A DNA stretch of 64,000 bases from the NCBI GenBank assembly GCA_963798775.1, contig CAWCUK010000003.1, forward strand, positions 806,001 to 870,000. Direction: 5' to 3'. The stretch's first letter is position 1, and each line of letters begins with the position of its first letter. A model generated the notes under the pieces. That model saw only the letters and a program-made list of their open reading frames with translations. It did not search any database and was not told the origin of the DNA. The position numbers and the translations under genes are program-made. Positions 51,045-60,290 of this stretch are shown one piece after another. The DNA comes from CAWCUK01 sp963798775. GTDB taxonomy: Bacteria; Bacteroidota; Ignavibacteria; Ignavibacteriales; Ignavibacteriaceae.

Positions 51045-51999
51045 TCATTCTCAATTTTTCCTCTTCTCTTATTCTTTCTTCTTCTCTTATTCTTTCCATC
51101 CGCATTGAATTGGTTCTGAACTTTGGAATGAAAATAGAAAGAAAGTAACTCTTCATAATGTACCACCAGAAACTTCTTTCAAGAAGTACAGGAGCTATAT
51201 TAGATTCAATTTCTTTATGCGCTGAAGGAACATCACTCCAGTGCAAACCGGCTTTATGGTGATGAATTGTATGTAAACCGTTATTGAAAAGTAGAAAGTT
51301 CAAAAATCCGGTAAAGTTCCTGGAATGATTCCATTCCGATTCTTCGTTGGCGTGAACATGCTGTACGTAATTAAAGATTAAAACGCTGAAGAGAGATACC
51401 TGCTGTGGTATAATAACAAAAATCAATGCTTTCTGCCAATCTATTATTAAAGCCGTTGCCACCCATAAAACAAGCACAAGGTATTGTGAAATACAAATCC
51501 AGAACTTCTCTTTGTCTTTCGCTTTCAATTCTTTTAAGTAAGTAAAAATCGCCTTTTGCTGATAATATCCGCTGGTGGTAGGATATGATACTAGTGTTAG
51601 AAAATTATTCTTCTCACTTATTCGGTATGTTAAGGAATCATCCCCTTCACGGTTATTATAACGATGATGATTTTTATTGTGCGTAGGTATCCATGCGAAT
51701 ATTGGGAAACCATAAAATACAGTAAGCCACCAATCAGTAAATAAATTCAGTTTTTTAGATTTCCACATCGGCAGGTGGTTATGGTTATGTGTTATAACTG
51801 AGACGGATACGGCCATAAATAAATACCATGGGTATATCCATAGACTCATGCCAATCCATGCCCATTGAATAATTAATAAGCTTGTGGTGATTAACATGTA
51901 TGTTAGACTTTTAACGTCCGCCGCGTTTCTTAATTTAAGATTCATTTTGTAATGATTTTGGTTGTGAAATAATATATTAAAATAGTTCCTTTTTTTCAT
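50989..51999 (-). CDS. Membrane fatty-acid desaturase
   Basis: A 336-residue integral-membrane di-iron desaturase. The three His boxes are HNHNHLP, HNKNHHRYNN and GLHTIHHHKAG. Hydrophobic segments lie around residues 30-75 and 175-215. The start at 51999 has AGGG 8 bp upstream. The C-terminal tail is odd: MERIREEERIREEEKL comes from an 18-bp tandem repeat (about 51061-51098), and the final residues (MMNRMSDDYLASTQSEIPG) are read antisense from the selB relic, so the original 3' end has been replaced. The core enzyme looks complete, so activity may be kept. It would introduce a double bond into membrane lipid acyl chains; position specificity cannot be told. Confidence 0.87.
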   Translation of the reverse strand: MKKRNYFNILFHNQNHYKMNLKLRNAADVKSLTYMLITTSLLIIQWAWIGMSLWIYPWYLFMAVSVSVITHNHNHLPMWKSKKLNLFTDWWLTVFYGFPIFAWIPTHNKNHHRYNNREGDDSLTYRISEKNNFLTLVSYPTTSGYYQQKAIFTYLKELKAKDKEKFWICISQYLVLVLWVATALIIDWQKALIFVIIPQQVSLFSVLIFNYVQHVHANEESEWNHSRNFTGFLNFLLFNNGLHTIHHHKAGLHWSDVPSAHKEIESNIAPVLLERSFWWYIMKSYFLSIFIPKFRTNSMRMERIREEERIREEEKLRMMNRMSDDYLASTQSEIPG

Positions 52000-52408
52000 A
52001 ATTGAAACCCTAAATATATCCCCAAATCCCTGTACCGGTAAATCTTATGTTTTATAACAAAAATTTTAAAAATAGCATCAATTTTAGGATCCTTCTGTAA
52101 CCGGATTTTATTAATGATCATTAGTTTTATAGCGATGATCACCGCAAAGATAATACTAAATATTTCATACTGCGTTTTTTGCTTTGGCCTTCATGGCTGC
52201 GAAAAATTAAAACAAAAACTATTGCAAATCAAAAAGCATGGTTATATATTATAACCCAATGAAGTTTTGCTGATATTAATTCTATACTTAAATCTTCCTC
52301 CGTCAGACTCATTTTCAACTAATAGGGGAGTGGAAATGCTGTTGTTTATTTTTCTAAAAAATATCTTTTCTGCTTTGCTTTATTCTATTTGTAATCTTGT
52401 TTATAAAT
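52000..52408. other. Intergenic region before selA
   Basis: Carries the divergent promoters of the desaturase and selA genes. I looked for a selC (tRNA-Sec) gene here and found no extended acceptor arm or TCA anticodon fold. No clear repeat or further reading frame seen. Confidence 0.4.
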
Positions 52409-53785
52409 ATGAATAAAGAATATCTAAATAAATTACCGGGAGTGGACACTCTTTTAAATAAAAACCCGGTCAAACATCTTGTTGAAGAATTCGGAGCTGA
52501 TCTTACAAAATTCATAATTCGGAATTATTTAAATAATATTAGATGCGGCGACAACGGAAATTCTATTCCTTCCGATGAAGAAATAATTAATAAAATTAAA
52601 GAAGAACTGAAAAATTTATCGCGAATTAAATTAAAAAGAATTATTAATGCCACGGGAATAATTCTTCATACTAATTTTGGAAGAGCGCCTTTGGGTAATA
52701 TTATTATTGAGCAAATTACCGGCGCCGTTTCAGGATATTCCAATCTTGAGTTTGATCTTGAATCGGGAAGAAGATCCAAAAGAATTGATCATATAATTGA
52801 GCTGATAAAATATTTAACCGGAGCCGAAGACGCGGTGGTTGTAAATAATAACGCGGCTGCCGTTTTTCTGGTTAATAAAGTTTTTGCCGCTTCTAAAGAA
52901 GTCATTATATCGCGCGGTGAATTAATAGAAATAGGCGGCTCTTTTCGTCTGCCTGAAATAATTTCAGCAAGTGGTGCTAAAATGGTAGAGGTAGGTACAA
53001 CAAATAGAACTAATATAAATGATTATATAAATGCGGTTACTGCCGAAACTAAAATTTTATTCAAGGCTCATAAATCTAATTTTAAAATAAGCGGATTTAT
53101 GGAAGAAGTCGGCATTGGTTCACTTGTACATCTCGCCAAGGAAAAGAAACTGGTTCTTCTTTATGATATTGGTTCGGGATTATTAAATAATGATGATTCG
53201 ATTTTTCGAGGAGAACCCTCAGTAAAAGAAAGTATTTGTAAAGGTGTTGATTTAGTTACTTTCAGCTGCGATAAACTTTTAGGCGGTCCGCAAGCCGGAA
53301 TTATCGCGGGAAAGAAAGGTTTAATTCACCGTATAGCGAATAATCCTTTAATGAGAACTTATCGCGTTGATAAAATAACTCTTGCCGCTCTCGCGCCGGT
53401 TTTAACTTTTCATTTGAATAAAAATGAACGGGATATGAAAATTCCCGTTTATAAAATGTTAAATCAAAGTGAGGATAAATTAAAAGAAAAAGCCTTTTTA
53501 CTCTCCCGGATTTTATTTGAAAAAAACATTGCTTCCGAAGTGATTCCTAGCCATGGCTACTGCGGCGGCGGTACTATGCCGGCTTACGAGCTTGAAAGTT
53601 ATTCGGTAAAACTTTTAAATACCTCAAAAGAAAAAAATTTCGCTCAGAAAATATATTTTAACCTGATGAAACTTGAGATTCCCGTTGCGGCGGCTTTACG
53701 AAAAGGTGAAATTCATTTTGATGTTATGACTATTGATGATGATGATATTGTTACAGTCGCTGAAGCGGTAAAGAAGGTTATATGA
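52409..53785 (+). CDS. selA: L-seryl-tRNA(Sec) selenium transferase
   Basis: SelA converts Ser-tRNA(Sec) to Sec-tRNA(Sec) with selenophosphate and PLP. The 458-residue protein starts at the ATG at 52409 (MNKEYLNKLPGVDTLL), the usual SelA opening; a TTG four codons upstream is less likely. The N-terminal tRNA-binding part leads to ATGIILHTNFGRAPLG, GAEDAVVVNNNAAAVFL and VGTTNRT, then the PLP lysine (Lys289) in FSCDKLLGGPQAGII. Length matches the family. Its stop overlaps the selB start (ATGA), and selB in turn overlaps the desulfurase-selD gene, so the three are translationally coupled. Confidence 0.93.
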   Translation: MNKEYLNKLPGVDTLLNKNPVKHLVEEFGADLTKFIIRNYLNNIRCGDNGNSIPSDEEIINKIKEELKNLSRIKLKRIINATGIILHTNFGRAPLGNIIIEQITGAVSGYSNLEFDLESGRRSKRIDHIIELIKYLTGAEDAVVVNNNAAAVFLVNKVFAASKEVIISRGELIEIGGSFRLPEIISASGAKMVEVGTTNRTNINDYINAVTAETKILFKAHKSNFKISGFMEEVGIGSLVHLAKEKKLVLLYDIGSGLLNNDDSIFRGEPSVKESICKGVDLVTFSCDKLLGGPQAGIIAGKKGLIHRIANNPLMRTYRVDKITLAALAPVLTFHLNKNERDMKIPVYKMLNQSEDKLKEKAFLLSRILFEKNIASEVIPSHGYCGGGTMPAYELESYSVKLLNTSKEKNFAQKIYFNLMKLEIPVAAALRKGEIHFDVMTIDDDDIVTVAEAVKKVI

Positions 53786-55725
53786 AAAATTTAATTTTAG
53801 GAACTGCCGGACATGTAGACCACGGAAAAACCGCATTAATAAAAGCGATTACCGGGATTGACTGCGATACTCATCCTGATGAAAAGTTAAGGGGAATAAC
53901 AATTAATCTTGGATTTTCCCATTTCGAAACCAACAATTTAAGCATTGGAATTATTGATGTTCCCGGACATAAAGATTTTATTTCTACAATGGCCGCCGGT
54001 GCTTTCGGAATTGATTTTGTCTTATTTACGGTTGCTGCCGATAGCGGAATTATGCCGCAAACTGAAGAACATCTTAAAATTTTGGAACTGCTTGGAATAA
54101 AAAACGGAATTATTGTCATCACTAAAATAGATCTTGTTGATGAAGAAGTACTCGATCTTGTAAGATTGGAAATTAAAAATTTTTCAAAAGGAACATTTCT
54201 TGAAAATTGTATAATCTCGGAAGTATCATCAAAAACCGGCCAAGGAATTGAAGATCTTAAAAGTTCAATTTGTAAAATCTCCGGGTTGGTTGGTGATAAA
54301 AAATCCGGCTGCTATTTTAGAATGTTTATAGATAGAATATTTTCTGTAAAGGGTTTTGGTACTGTAGTAACCGGTACTTCATTGGGCGGAGAAATTAAAA
54401 TCGATGAAAATGTTTATCTTCTTCCGGGTGAAAAAAAATTAAGAATCAGAAGAATTGAGAAGCATGGAACCGCTGCCGAAATTGTAAAAGCCGGAAGCCG
54501 AGTTTCTTTAAATCTCACCGGTTTAAATAAGGAAAATTTTAAAAGGGGAATGGTTATTTCAGCAAAAAAAAATCCTACGACACAGATGATTGACGCGAAA
54601 CTTTGGTTTGTTCATAAAGAAAAATCTATGGCTGTTTGGTCTAATATAATTTTCTTATCCGGCACTCATTTTTGTTCCGCAAGAATGCATTTATTAGATA
54701 GAGATGTTCTAATATCGGATGATATTGCGATTGTTCAAATTCATTTAACTGAATCAGCTGTTTTGTTAAAAGGCGATAAATTTATAATCAGAGATTCATC
54801 CGGGAATTTTACTCTGGGTGGAGGCGAAATAATTGATGCTCATCCGCTTCATCATAAGAGACGGCCTGTAAAATTAGTAAATCAGTTAAAAACCCTTGTC
54901 CACGGTAGTATCGCTGCATTTATAAATTCTGAACTGAATAAAAATCAAGTTTTACTTAACATTGATGAACTTTCCGAACTTATTTTTTTGTCACAGACAT
55001 CAATACTAAAAGAAATTCAAAAGGAATCGGTACGGGAAATTTTATTTATCGAGGCTGATGGTAAAGCCTATTTTATGTTAAAGGAGAAAATTGATTTTTA
55101 TGAAAAGAAAATTCTAAAAGCCCTGTTGAATTATCATAATAAAAATCCGCTTGATGAGTTAGGAAAAACTAAAGAAGAATTATCATTTTTATTTAAAAAT
55201 ATAAATTATTCCGAGGCGGAAGTTTTTGTTACCATTCTAATTAATGAATTATTAAAAAAGGGACTGGTGATTAGGAAAGCTAATACTATAGTTCATTCTA
55301 ATCATAAAGTTATTATTTCTGATTCGCTGAAAAATGAAATAACTTTTATTGAAGAATATTATAGAAAATGCGGAATGCATTTACCGGCGGCGGCTGAATT
55401 GGAAAAGGTTGTTGAAAAAAATGGAATTAATTTTGTTAATTTTAATCAAATCTTAACTTTGCTGGTTTCTAAAAAGATACTTATTAAAGTAAACGGGAAT
55501 TTTATTTTCTCCGGAATTGTTAACCAATGCCGGCATAAACTTCTGTGTTATTTTGATGATTCAGATGTTCCGATAACGGTTGCTAAATTCCGCGATATTA
55601 CAAACGGGAATAGAAAAATGTGTCTTCACCTTTTAAATTATTTTGATGATGAAGGAATTACCATCAGAGACGGCGATTTTAGAACTTTAACTGAAAAAGG
55701 GAAAGTATATCTAAAAGAATTATGA
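53782..55725 (+). CDS. selB: Selenocysteine-specific elongation factor
   Basis: SelB delivers Sec-tRNA(Sec) to in-frame UGA codons with a SECIS element. The 647-residue protein has the GTPase motifs GHVDHGKTALI (G1), GITINLGF (G2), DVPGHKDFI (G3) and ITKIDLVD (G4) in residues 1-175, EF-Tu-like domains II and III (GTVVTGTSLGG) and C-terminal winged helices (about 370-647) that bind the mRNA hairpin. The first 60% has a decayed partial copy upstream at 50600-51044. It overlaps selA upstream and the fused gene downstream by 4 bp each. The function is secure by sequence and context. Confidence 0.93.
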   Translation: MKNLILGTAGHVDHGKTALIKAITGIDCDTHPDEKLRGITINLGFSHFETNNLSIGIIDVPGHKDFISTMAAGAFGIDFVLFTVAADSGIMPQTEEHLKILELLGIKNGIIVITKIDLVDEEVLDLVRLEIKNFSKGTFLENCIISEVSSKTGQGIEDLKSSICKISGLVGDKKSGCYFRMFIDRIFSVKGFGTVVTGTSLGGEIKIDENVYLLPGEKKLRIRRIEKHGTAAEIVKAGSRVSLNLTGLNKENFKRGMVISAKKNPTTQMIDAKLWFVHKEKSMAVWSNIIFLSGTHFCSARMHLLDRDVLISDDIAIVQIHLTESAVLLKGDKFIIRDSSGNFTLGGGEIIDAHPLHHKRRPVKLVNQLKTLVHGSIAAFINSELNKNQVLLNIDELSELIFLSQTSILKEIQKESVREILFIEADGKAYFMLKEKIDFYEKKILKALLNYHNKNPLDELGKTKEELSFLFKNINYSEAEVFVTILINELLKKGLVIRKANTIVHSNHKVIISDSLKNEITFIEEYYRKCGMHLPAAAELEKVVEKNGINFVNFNQILTLLVSKKILIKVNGNFIFSGIVNQCRHKLLCYFDDSDVPITVAKFRDITNGNRKMCLHLLNYFDDEGITIRDGDFRTLTEKGKVYLKEL

Positions 55726-57923
55726 AAAAAAATATTTATCTCGATTATAATTCAACTACACCTGTCGATCCCTCTGTTGTAAATTTTATGCTGCCTTTTT
55801 TAACTCAAAATTTTGGAAATCCCTCCAGCTCTCATAGTTTTGGTATAGCGGCAAAACAAGCTGTACTGGAAGCTAGAAAGAAAATCGCGGGAATGATTCA
55901 TTGCAAGCCTGATGAAATAATTTTTACCAGCGGCGGCTCGGAATCTAATAATTACGCAATTAAAGGTTTCGCCTTTGCAAATAGGAATAAAGGCAATCAT
56001 ATTATCACTTCTTCAATCGAACATCCTGCTGTCCTTGAAGTTTGTAGATTTTTAGAGGGAAAAGGTTTTGAAATAACTTATTTGCCTGTTGATCATTATG
56101 GTTTTGTAAATCCTGCGGATGTTGAAAAAAATATTAGGCCCGATACAATTTTAATTTCAATAATGCACGCCAATAATGAAGTCGGAACAATTCAGCCGCT
56201 TAAAGAAATTTCCGTAATTGCTAATGCGAATAAGATTGCTGTTCATTCGGATTGCGCGCAGTCGGTCGGTAAAATTCCCGTTTTCGTTGATGAACTTGGA
56301 ATTGATTTGTTATCAATTGCCGGACATAAGATGTACGCACCTAAAGGTGTTGGCGCCTTATTTATAAGAACCGGTGTTTTTCTTGAAAAACAAATTCACG
56401 GTGCCAATCATGAAATGAATTTACGTGCGGGAACTGAAAATGTACCCGAAATAGCAGCGCTCGGAGAAGCCGCCGAATTAATTAATAATAACCTATGGTT
56501 ATATTCTGAAAAAATGAAAGAGGCCCGGGATTTTTTAGAAAATTTGCTAATGAAGAATTTTCCTGAATTAAAAATAAACGGTCATCCGGTAAAATGCCTT
56601 CCCAACACTTTAAATGTTTCGTTTAAAAATATTGAGGCTAATTTAATTTTGGCGGGACTCAAAAATGTAGCGGCATCAGCCGGTGCGGCTTGCCACAGCG
56701 AAAGCATTGATGTATCGCATGTTTTAAAAGAAATGAAAATCCCCGTTGAGTTTGCAATGGGATCTATTAGATTTTCTGTCGGAAGAAATACAACAAAAGA
56801 GGAAATTGATTTAGCGGTAGGCGCTTTAGTAGAAGTTGTGGGAAAGTTAAATCAGCCAAAGTTTGAAAAAAAAATTGAGACAACGGAAAAGATAAAATTA
56901 ACAGAATATACTTCCGGTCTCGGCTGCGCCTGTAAAATGCGTCCGCAAATACTTGACCAGGTTTTAAAAAATATTCCTCTTCCTCTAGATGAAAATATCC
57001 TTGTCGGTATAAACACTTCCGATGACGCCGCGGTTTACAAAATAAATGAGGAAATAGCGGTTGTTCAGACTGTTGATTTTTTTACACCGATAGTTGATGA
57101 TCCTTTTGAATTTGGCGCGATTGCGGCAGCGAATTCTTTAAGCGATATTTATGCTATGGGAGCTAAACCTATTTTCGCTTTGAATATTGCTGCGTTCCCG
57201 GCAAACCGGCTGCCTGTTGAAGTTTTGGATGAAATAATAAAAGGCGCGAATTATTCTGTTAAACAAGCGGGAATTTCTATTATCGGCGGACATACTATTG
57301 ATGATAATGAACCGAAATTTGGTTTGGTTGTTAGCGGTATTATTCATCCGCAAAAAATAATAAAAAATTGTTCTGCCAAACCCGGCGATAGTTTAATTTT
57401 AACTAAACCGATCGGTACGGGTATTTATTCTACAGCGTTAAAAATGGGGCTGCTTAACGAAAAGGATAAAATATTTTTAACCGAAGTTATGATGCGGTTG
57501 AATAAAAACGCTTCGGAAGTTATGCGCAAAATAGGTGTAAGCGCTTGTACCGATATTACCGGTTTTGGGCTGATCGGCCATCTGCTTGAAATGGCGAAGT
57601 CATCTAATATTACCGCGGTTATTGAGAATAATAAAATTCCCTTATTTCCTTCACTTAATGATTTCGTGCTGCAGAAAGCTGTTCCTGGCGGCACTAAAAA
57701 TAATTTTATTTATACTGATCCTTTCGTCAAATACGATTTATTTATTACTGAGAATGAAAAATTGATTTTAAATGATGCGCAAACTTCCGGCGGTCTTTTA
57801 ATTTCGGTCCCTTCAGGAAATGAAGCAGTCTTATTAAAAGAATTAGAAAAAGTAGAAAATCTAATTCCGGCGGTCATTGGTAAAGTTGTTCCTCCTGATG
57901 AATATATGATTAGGGTAACATGA
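55722..57923 (+). CDS. selD: Fused cysteine desulfurase (NifS-like) / selenophosphate synthase SelD
   Basis: A 733-residue fusion. Residues 1-375 are a class V aminotransferase of the NifS/IscS type: YLDYNSTTPVD, SGGSESNNYAIKG, the PLP Lys203 in SIAGHKMYAPKG, RAGTENVPEI and catalytic Cys324 in SAGAACHSES. A short linker leads to SelD (about 392-733): LTEYTSGLGCACKMRP with Cys402 and Lys405, DDAAVYKINEE, NSLSDIYAMGAKPIFALN, IIGGHTIDD, TDITGFGLIGHLLEMA and AQTSGGLLISV. The first half can strip selenium from selenocysteine and the second makes selenophosphate from selenide and ATP, so fusion allows direct handover. The active-site position holds Cys, not Sec. ATGA overlap with selB. Confidence 0.93.
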   Translation: MKKNIYLDYNSTTPVDPSVVNFMLPFLTQNFGNPSSSHSFGIAAKQAVLEARKKIAGMIHCKPDEIIFTSGGSESNNYAIKGFAFANRNKGNHIITSSIEHPAVLEVCRFLEGKGFEITYLPVDHYGFVNPADVEKNIRPDTILISIMHANNEVGTIQPLKEISVIANANKIAVHSDCAQSVGKIPVFVDELGIDLLSIAGHKMYAPKGVGALFIRTGVFLEKQIHGANHEMNLRAGTENVPEIAALGEAAELINNNLWLYSEKMKEARDFLENLLMKNFPELKINGHPVKCLPNTLNVSFKNIEANLILAGLKNVAASAGAACHSESIDVSHVLKEMKIPVEFAMGSIRFSVGRNTTKEEIDLAVGALVEVVGKLNQPKFEKKIETTEKIKLTEYTSGLGCACKMRPQILDQVLKNIPLPLDENILVGINTSDDAAVYKINEEIAVVQTVDFFTPIVDDPFEFGAIAAANSLSDIYAMGAKPIFALNIAAFPANRLPVEVLDEIIKGANYSVKQAGISIIGGHTIDDNEPKFGLVVSGIIHPQKIIKNCSAKPGDSLILTKPIGTGIYSTALKMGLLNEKDKIFLTEVMMRLNKNASEVMRKIGVSACTDITGFGLIGHLLEMAKSSNITAVIENNKIPLFPSLNDFVLQKAVPGGTKNNFIYTDPFVKYDLFITENEKLILNDAQTSGGLLISVPSGNEAVLLKELEKVENLIPAVIGKVVPPDEYMIRVT

Positions 57924-58062
57924 TAATTTATTTATTTTCTACAAAGTAAATTCGATGGCTAAGTATTTATTTTTTATTTATTTAATCATTATTTCCCTCA
58001 TTCCCTTTATTATTTTTACAACACATTTCCTATATCTTTTTATATTCGCTAATAAAAAGTAC

Positions 58063-58091
58063 TTGACAATTCACCTTTTAAAAGTTAACTT
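58063..58091 (+). promoter_or_regulatory. Promoter for the 58389 gene
   Basis: TTGACA (58063-58068), 17-bp spacer and TAACTT (58086-58091). It starts a leader of about 290 bases before the ATG at 58389. The PUL operator sequence is absent here, so control is separate. Confidence 0.55.
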
Positions 58092-58203
58092 TTTATAAAA
58101 CTTATAAGAAGTTATTATAAATCTTCTTTAACATCAGTTTAAACATATTTATAAAAAAAAGTTTTGAAGGAAGGAAAAGTGTATGCCTTAAAATATACTC
58201 TGC

Positions 58204-58276
58204 TGAACCGTCCCGGTTCAAAAACAATTTCGAAGTTAAAAATTCTTCACAAGTAAGGAAGGTAAGCCTCACTTGT
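58204..58276 (+). promoter_or_regulatory. Structured 5' leader with two hairpins
   Basis: TGAACCG/CGGTTCA (58204-58220) is a 7-bp stem with a three-base loop. ACAAGTAAGG/CCTCACTTGT (58249-58276) is a 10-bp stem with one mismatch and an eight-base loop. They lie in the long leader of the next gene. I do not recognise a riboswitch class. The rest of 57924-58388 holds no gene. Confidence 0.4.
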
Positions 58277-58388
58277 TTCTAAGTTTCAATTTTAGCTTTG
58301 TACTCTTGCCAGACCTAAAAATCCTGTATGGTTATAAATTCTCTGCTAGTTTAATTAAAAGATTTTTTCCCTAAAATAGGAGATAGAA

Positions 58389-60158
58389 ATGCAACAAAAA
58401 TTTCTAAAAAGTCTGTCGTTCCTCTTGCTCACAATTTTCTTTTCAGTTCCCTCGGTTATTTTCGCTCAAAATATTCCCATCGATAATTTCGAAAGTTATA
58501 ATACAACTGATGATCTTAAAGCTGATTGGACAGCCTTTGGGTTTTCCACTTTAGATTATGCCTTAGCGATAGATTCTGCTAATACCGATTTTGGCACTCG
58601 ATCTTTCGAATATGTATACAGCGGTAACGACCAAACAACATGGGGCGGCGCGATTTCAAATAAGTCTTTAGCGGCTTCACCCCTTGATCTAAGCGGAACT
58701 GAGGGTATTAAGTTCATGCTTAAGGGAGACGGGTCTTCCAATGTTATTTATATAAGGATTTCTAACGGAGATAATAGCTGGTCCTCTAATAAAATAGCTT
58801 TGCTCGATACAAATTGGCATTCCGTTACTATTCCTTTTGCAGTTGATACCGCTAACGGCTTTACAAACGGGGCTAAAACCATAACTGATTTATATGCCGA
58901 TTTAGCTAATGTAACCGATTTTAGAATTTATCTCGATCATCCGGCTATTGAAAATATAACTTACAAAATACGCTTCAATACTATCTATGCTTTAAAATCT
59001 CTTCCTCCTGATGGAATAATGATTGACGATTTTGAAAATTATAATACTGTCGCTCAATTAAAAGCTGTTTGGGGATTTTTCGGCTATTCTACCGCGGATT
59101 ATAACCCGATTAAAGATCCTGAAAATTCTCCGAGCGGATTTCAGTATTTAGACTATAAGTACAGAGCAGGAAGTACAACTACTTGGGGCAGCGCGTTCAG
59201 GGTTTTATCTATACAAATGGATTTATCTAATGTTCAAAGCGGCCTTCAGTTCTATATGAAAGGCGATGGTTCCGATAATCATATTTATGTAAGGTTAGAT
59301 AACGGAAACGAAATGTATTCTTCTTATTTTATTCCGTTAAAGGATACTACTTGGCATTTAGTTAAAATTGATTTCTTAGCTGATACTACTACAGGATTCA
59401 GGTATGTTGGCAATAACCCCGACAACGGCCCTGATTATACTCTGGATCCCGGAACTAATGAACAGCTGAGAACACATCTAGCAAGCATTACCGGTATGCG
59501 CATTGTAATTGACAAACCCGTTATTGACGACGTCCTTTATATTACCGGTTTTGATGCTATTTATGCCGTAGATGTTTATTCTGACGGAACTGTGGTTCCT
59601 GTCGAATTAACATCTTTTTCCGCTGCTAAAAACGGTAGTTCGGTTGAATTAAACTGGGCAACCGCGACGGAAACCAATAACAGAGGTTTCGAAGTGCAGC
59701 GCAAGTTGGATTCTAAATGGCAGACTATCGGATTTATTGAAGGAAAAGGTACCACTACTCTAAGAACTACTTATAAATTTGCGGATGATATTTCCGGTAT
59801 AACAAGTTCTTCAATTCTTTATAGATTGAAACAAGTAGACCTTAACGGTACTTTTGAATACAGTAATGAAGTTAATGTCAGCAACATTCAAGAATTCAAA
59901 TATGAGTTAGCTCAGAATTACCCGAATCCTTTTAACCCTTCAACAACTATAAAATATCAAACTACGGGTAAGGATTTTGTTTCCTTAAAGGTTTACAATA
60001 TTCTGGGTAAAGAAGTTGCTTCTTTGGTAAACGGAGTTCAAAATCCGGGCAATCATGAAGCGGTTTTCAATGCTAAAAATTTGAGCAGCGGAATTTACTT
60101 CTATACTCTTCAATCGGGTAGTTTTAATGTTACTAAAAAAATGATTCTACTTAAGTAG
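58389..60158 (+). CDS. Secreted protein with two CBM11/CIA30-like modules and sorting domain
   Basis: A 589-residue protein with a signal peptide (LLTIFFSVPSVIFAQ). Two similar galactose-binding-like modules follow: about 25-195 (IDNFESYNTTDDLKADWTAF, TTWGGAISN, FMLKGDGSSNVIYIRISN, DTNWHSVTIPF) and 205-395 (IDDFENYNTVAQLKAVWGFF, FYMKGDGSDNHIYVRL). The FExY/LKGDG/W pattern resembles CBM11 and CIA30 modules, which bind glucans or act as jelly-roll supports. Then come a fibronectin-like part (VELTSFSAAKNGSSVELNWA) and a T9SS sorting domain (QNYPNPFNPSTTIKYQ). GGAG lies before the ATG. There is no catalytic domain; a surface glycan-binding role next to the TonB receptor at 62583 is plausible. Confidence 0.72.
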   Translation: MQQKFLKSLSFLLLTIFFSVPSVIFAQNIPIDNFESYNTTDDLKADWTAFGFSTLDYALAIDSANTDFGTRSFEYVYSGNDQTTWGGAISNKSLAASPLDLSGTEGIKFMLKGDGSSNVIYIRISNGDNSWSSNKIALLDTNWHSVTIPFAVDTANGFTNGAKTITDLYADLANVTDFRIYLDHPAIENITYKIRFNTIYALKSLPPDGIMIDDFENYNTVAQLKAVWGFFGYSTADYNPIKDPENSPSGFQYLDYKYRAGSTTTWGSAFRVLSIQMDLSNVQSGLQFYMKGDGSDNHIYVRLDNGNEMYSSYFIPLKDTTWHLVKIDFLADTTTGFRYVGNNPDNGPDYTLDPGTNEQLRTHLASITGMRIVIDKPVIDDVLYITGFDAIYAVDVYSDGTVVPVELTSFSAAKNGSSVELNWATATETNNRGFEVQRKLDSKWQTIGFIEGKGTTTLRTTYKFADDISGITSSSILYRLKQVDLNGTFEYSNEVNVSNIQEFKYELAQNYPNPFNPSTTIKYQTTGKDFVSLKVYNILGKEVASLVNGVQNPGNHEAVFNAKNLSSGIYFYTLQSGSFNVTKKMILLK

Positions 60159-60170
60159 AATTAGATTTCG

Positions 60171-60202
60171 AAGGAAGAGAAGTTTTATTTTCTCTTCCTT
60201 CA
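60171..60202 (+). terminator. Intrinsic terminator
   Basis: GAAGGAAGAGAA and TTCTCTTCCTTC form a perfect 12-bp stem with an eight-base loop, followed by AGTTTTT, 12 bp after the stop codon of the 58389 gene. Confidence 0.85.
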
Positions 60203-60290
60203 GTTTTTACAATCCGCTTGTATTATTGTCTTATATGGTTATAAGGTTTTAATAAAGCACAGAAAATAATAATAATTATTTGGAGATAAT

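Noticed and set aside
51061..51098. Short tandem repeat as the start of a CRISPR-like array
   Set aside because: Only two 18-bp units without spacers, and it is translated as part of the desaturase tail.
52000..52408. Possible selC tRNA gene before selA
   Set aside because: No long acceptor stem, no TCA anticodon loop and no T-arm consensus could be found on either strand.
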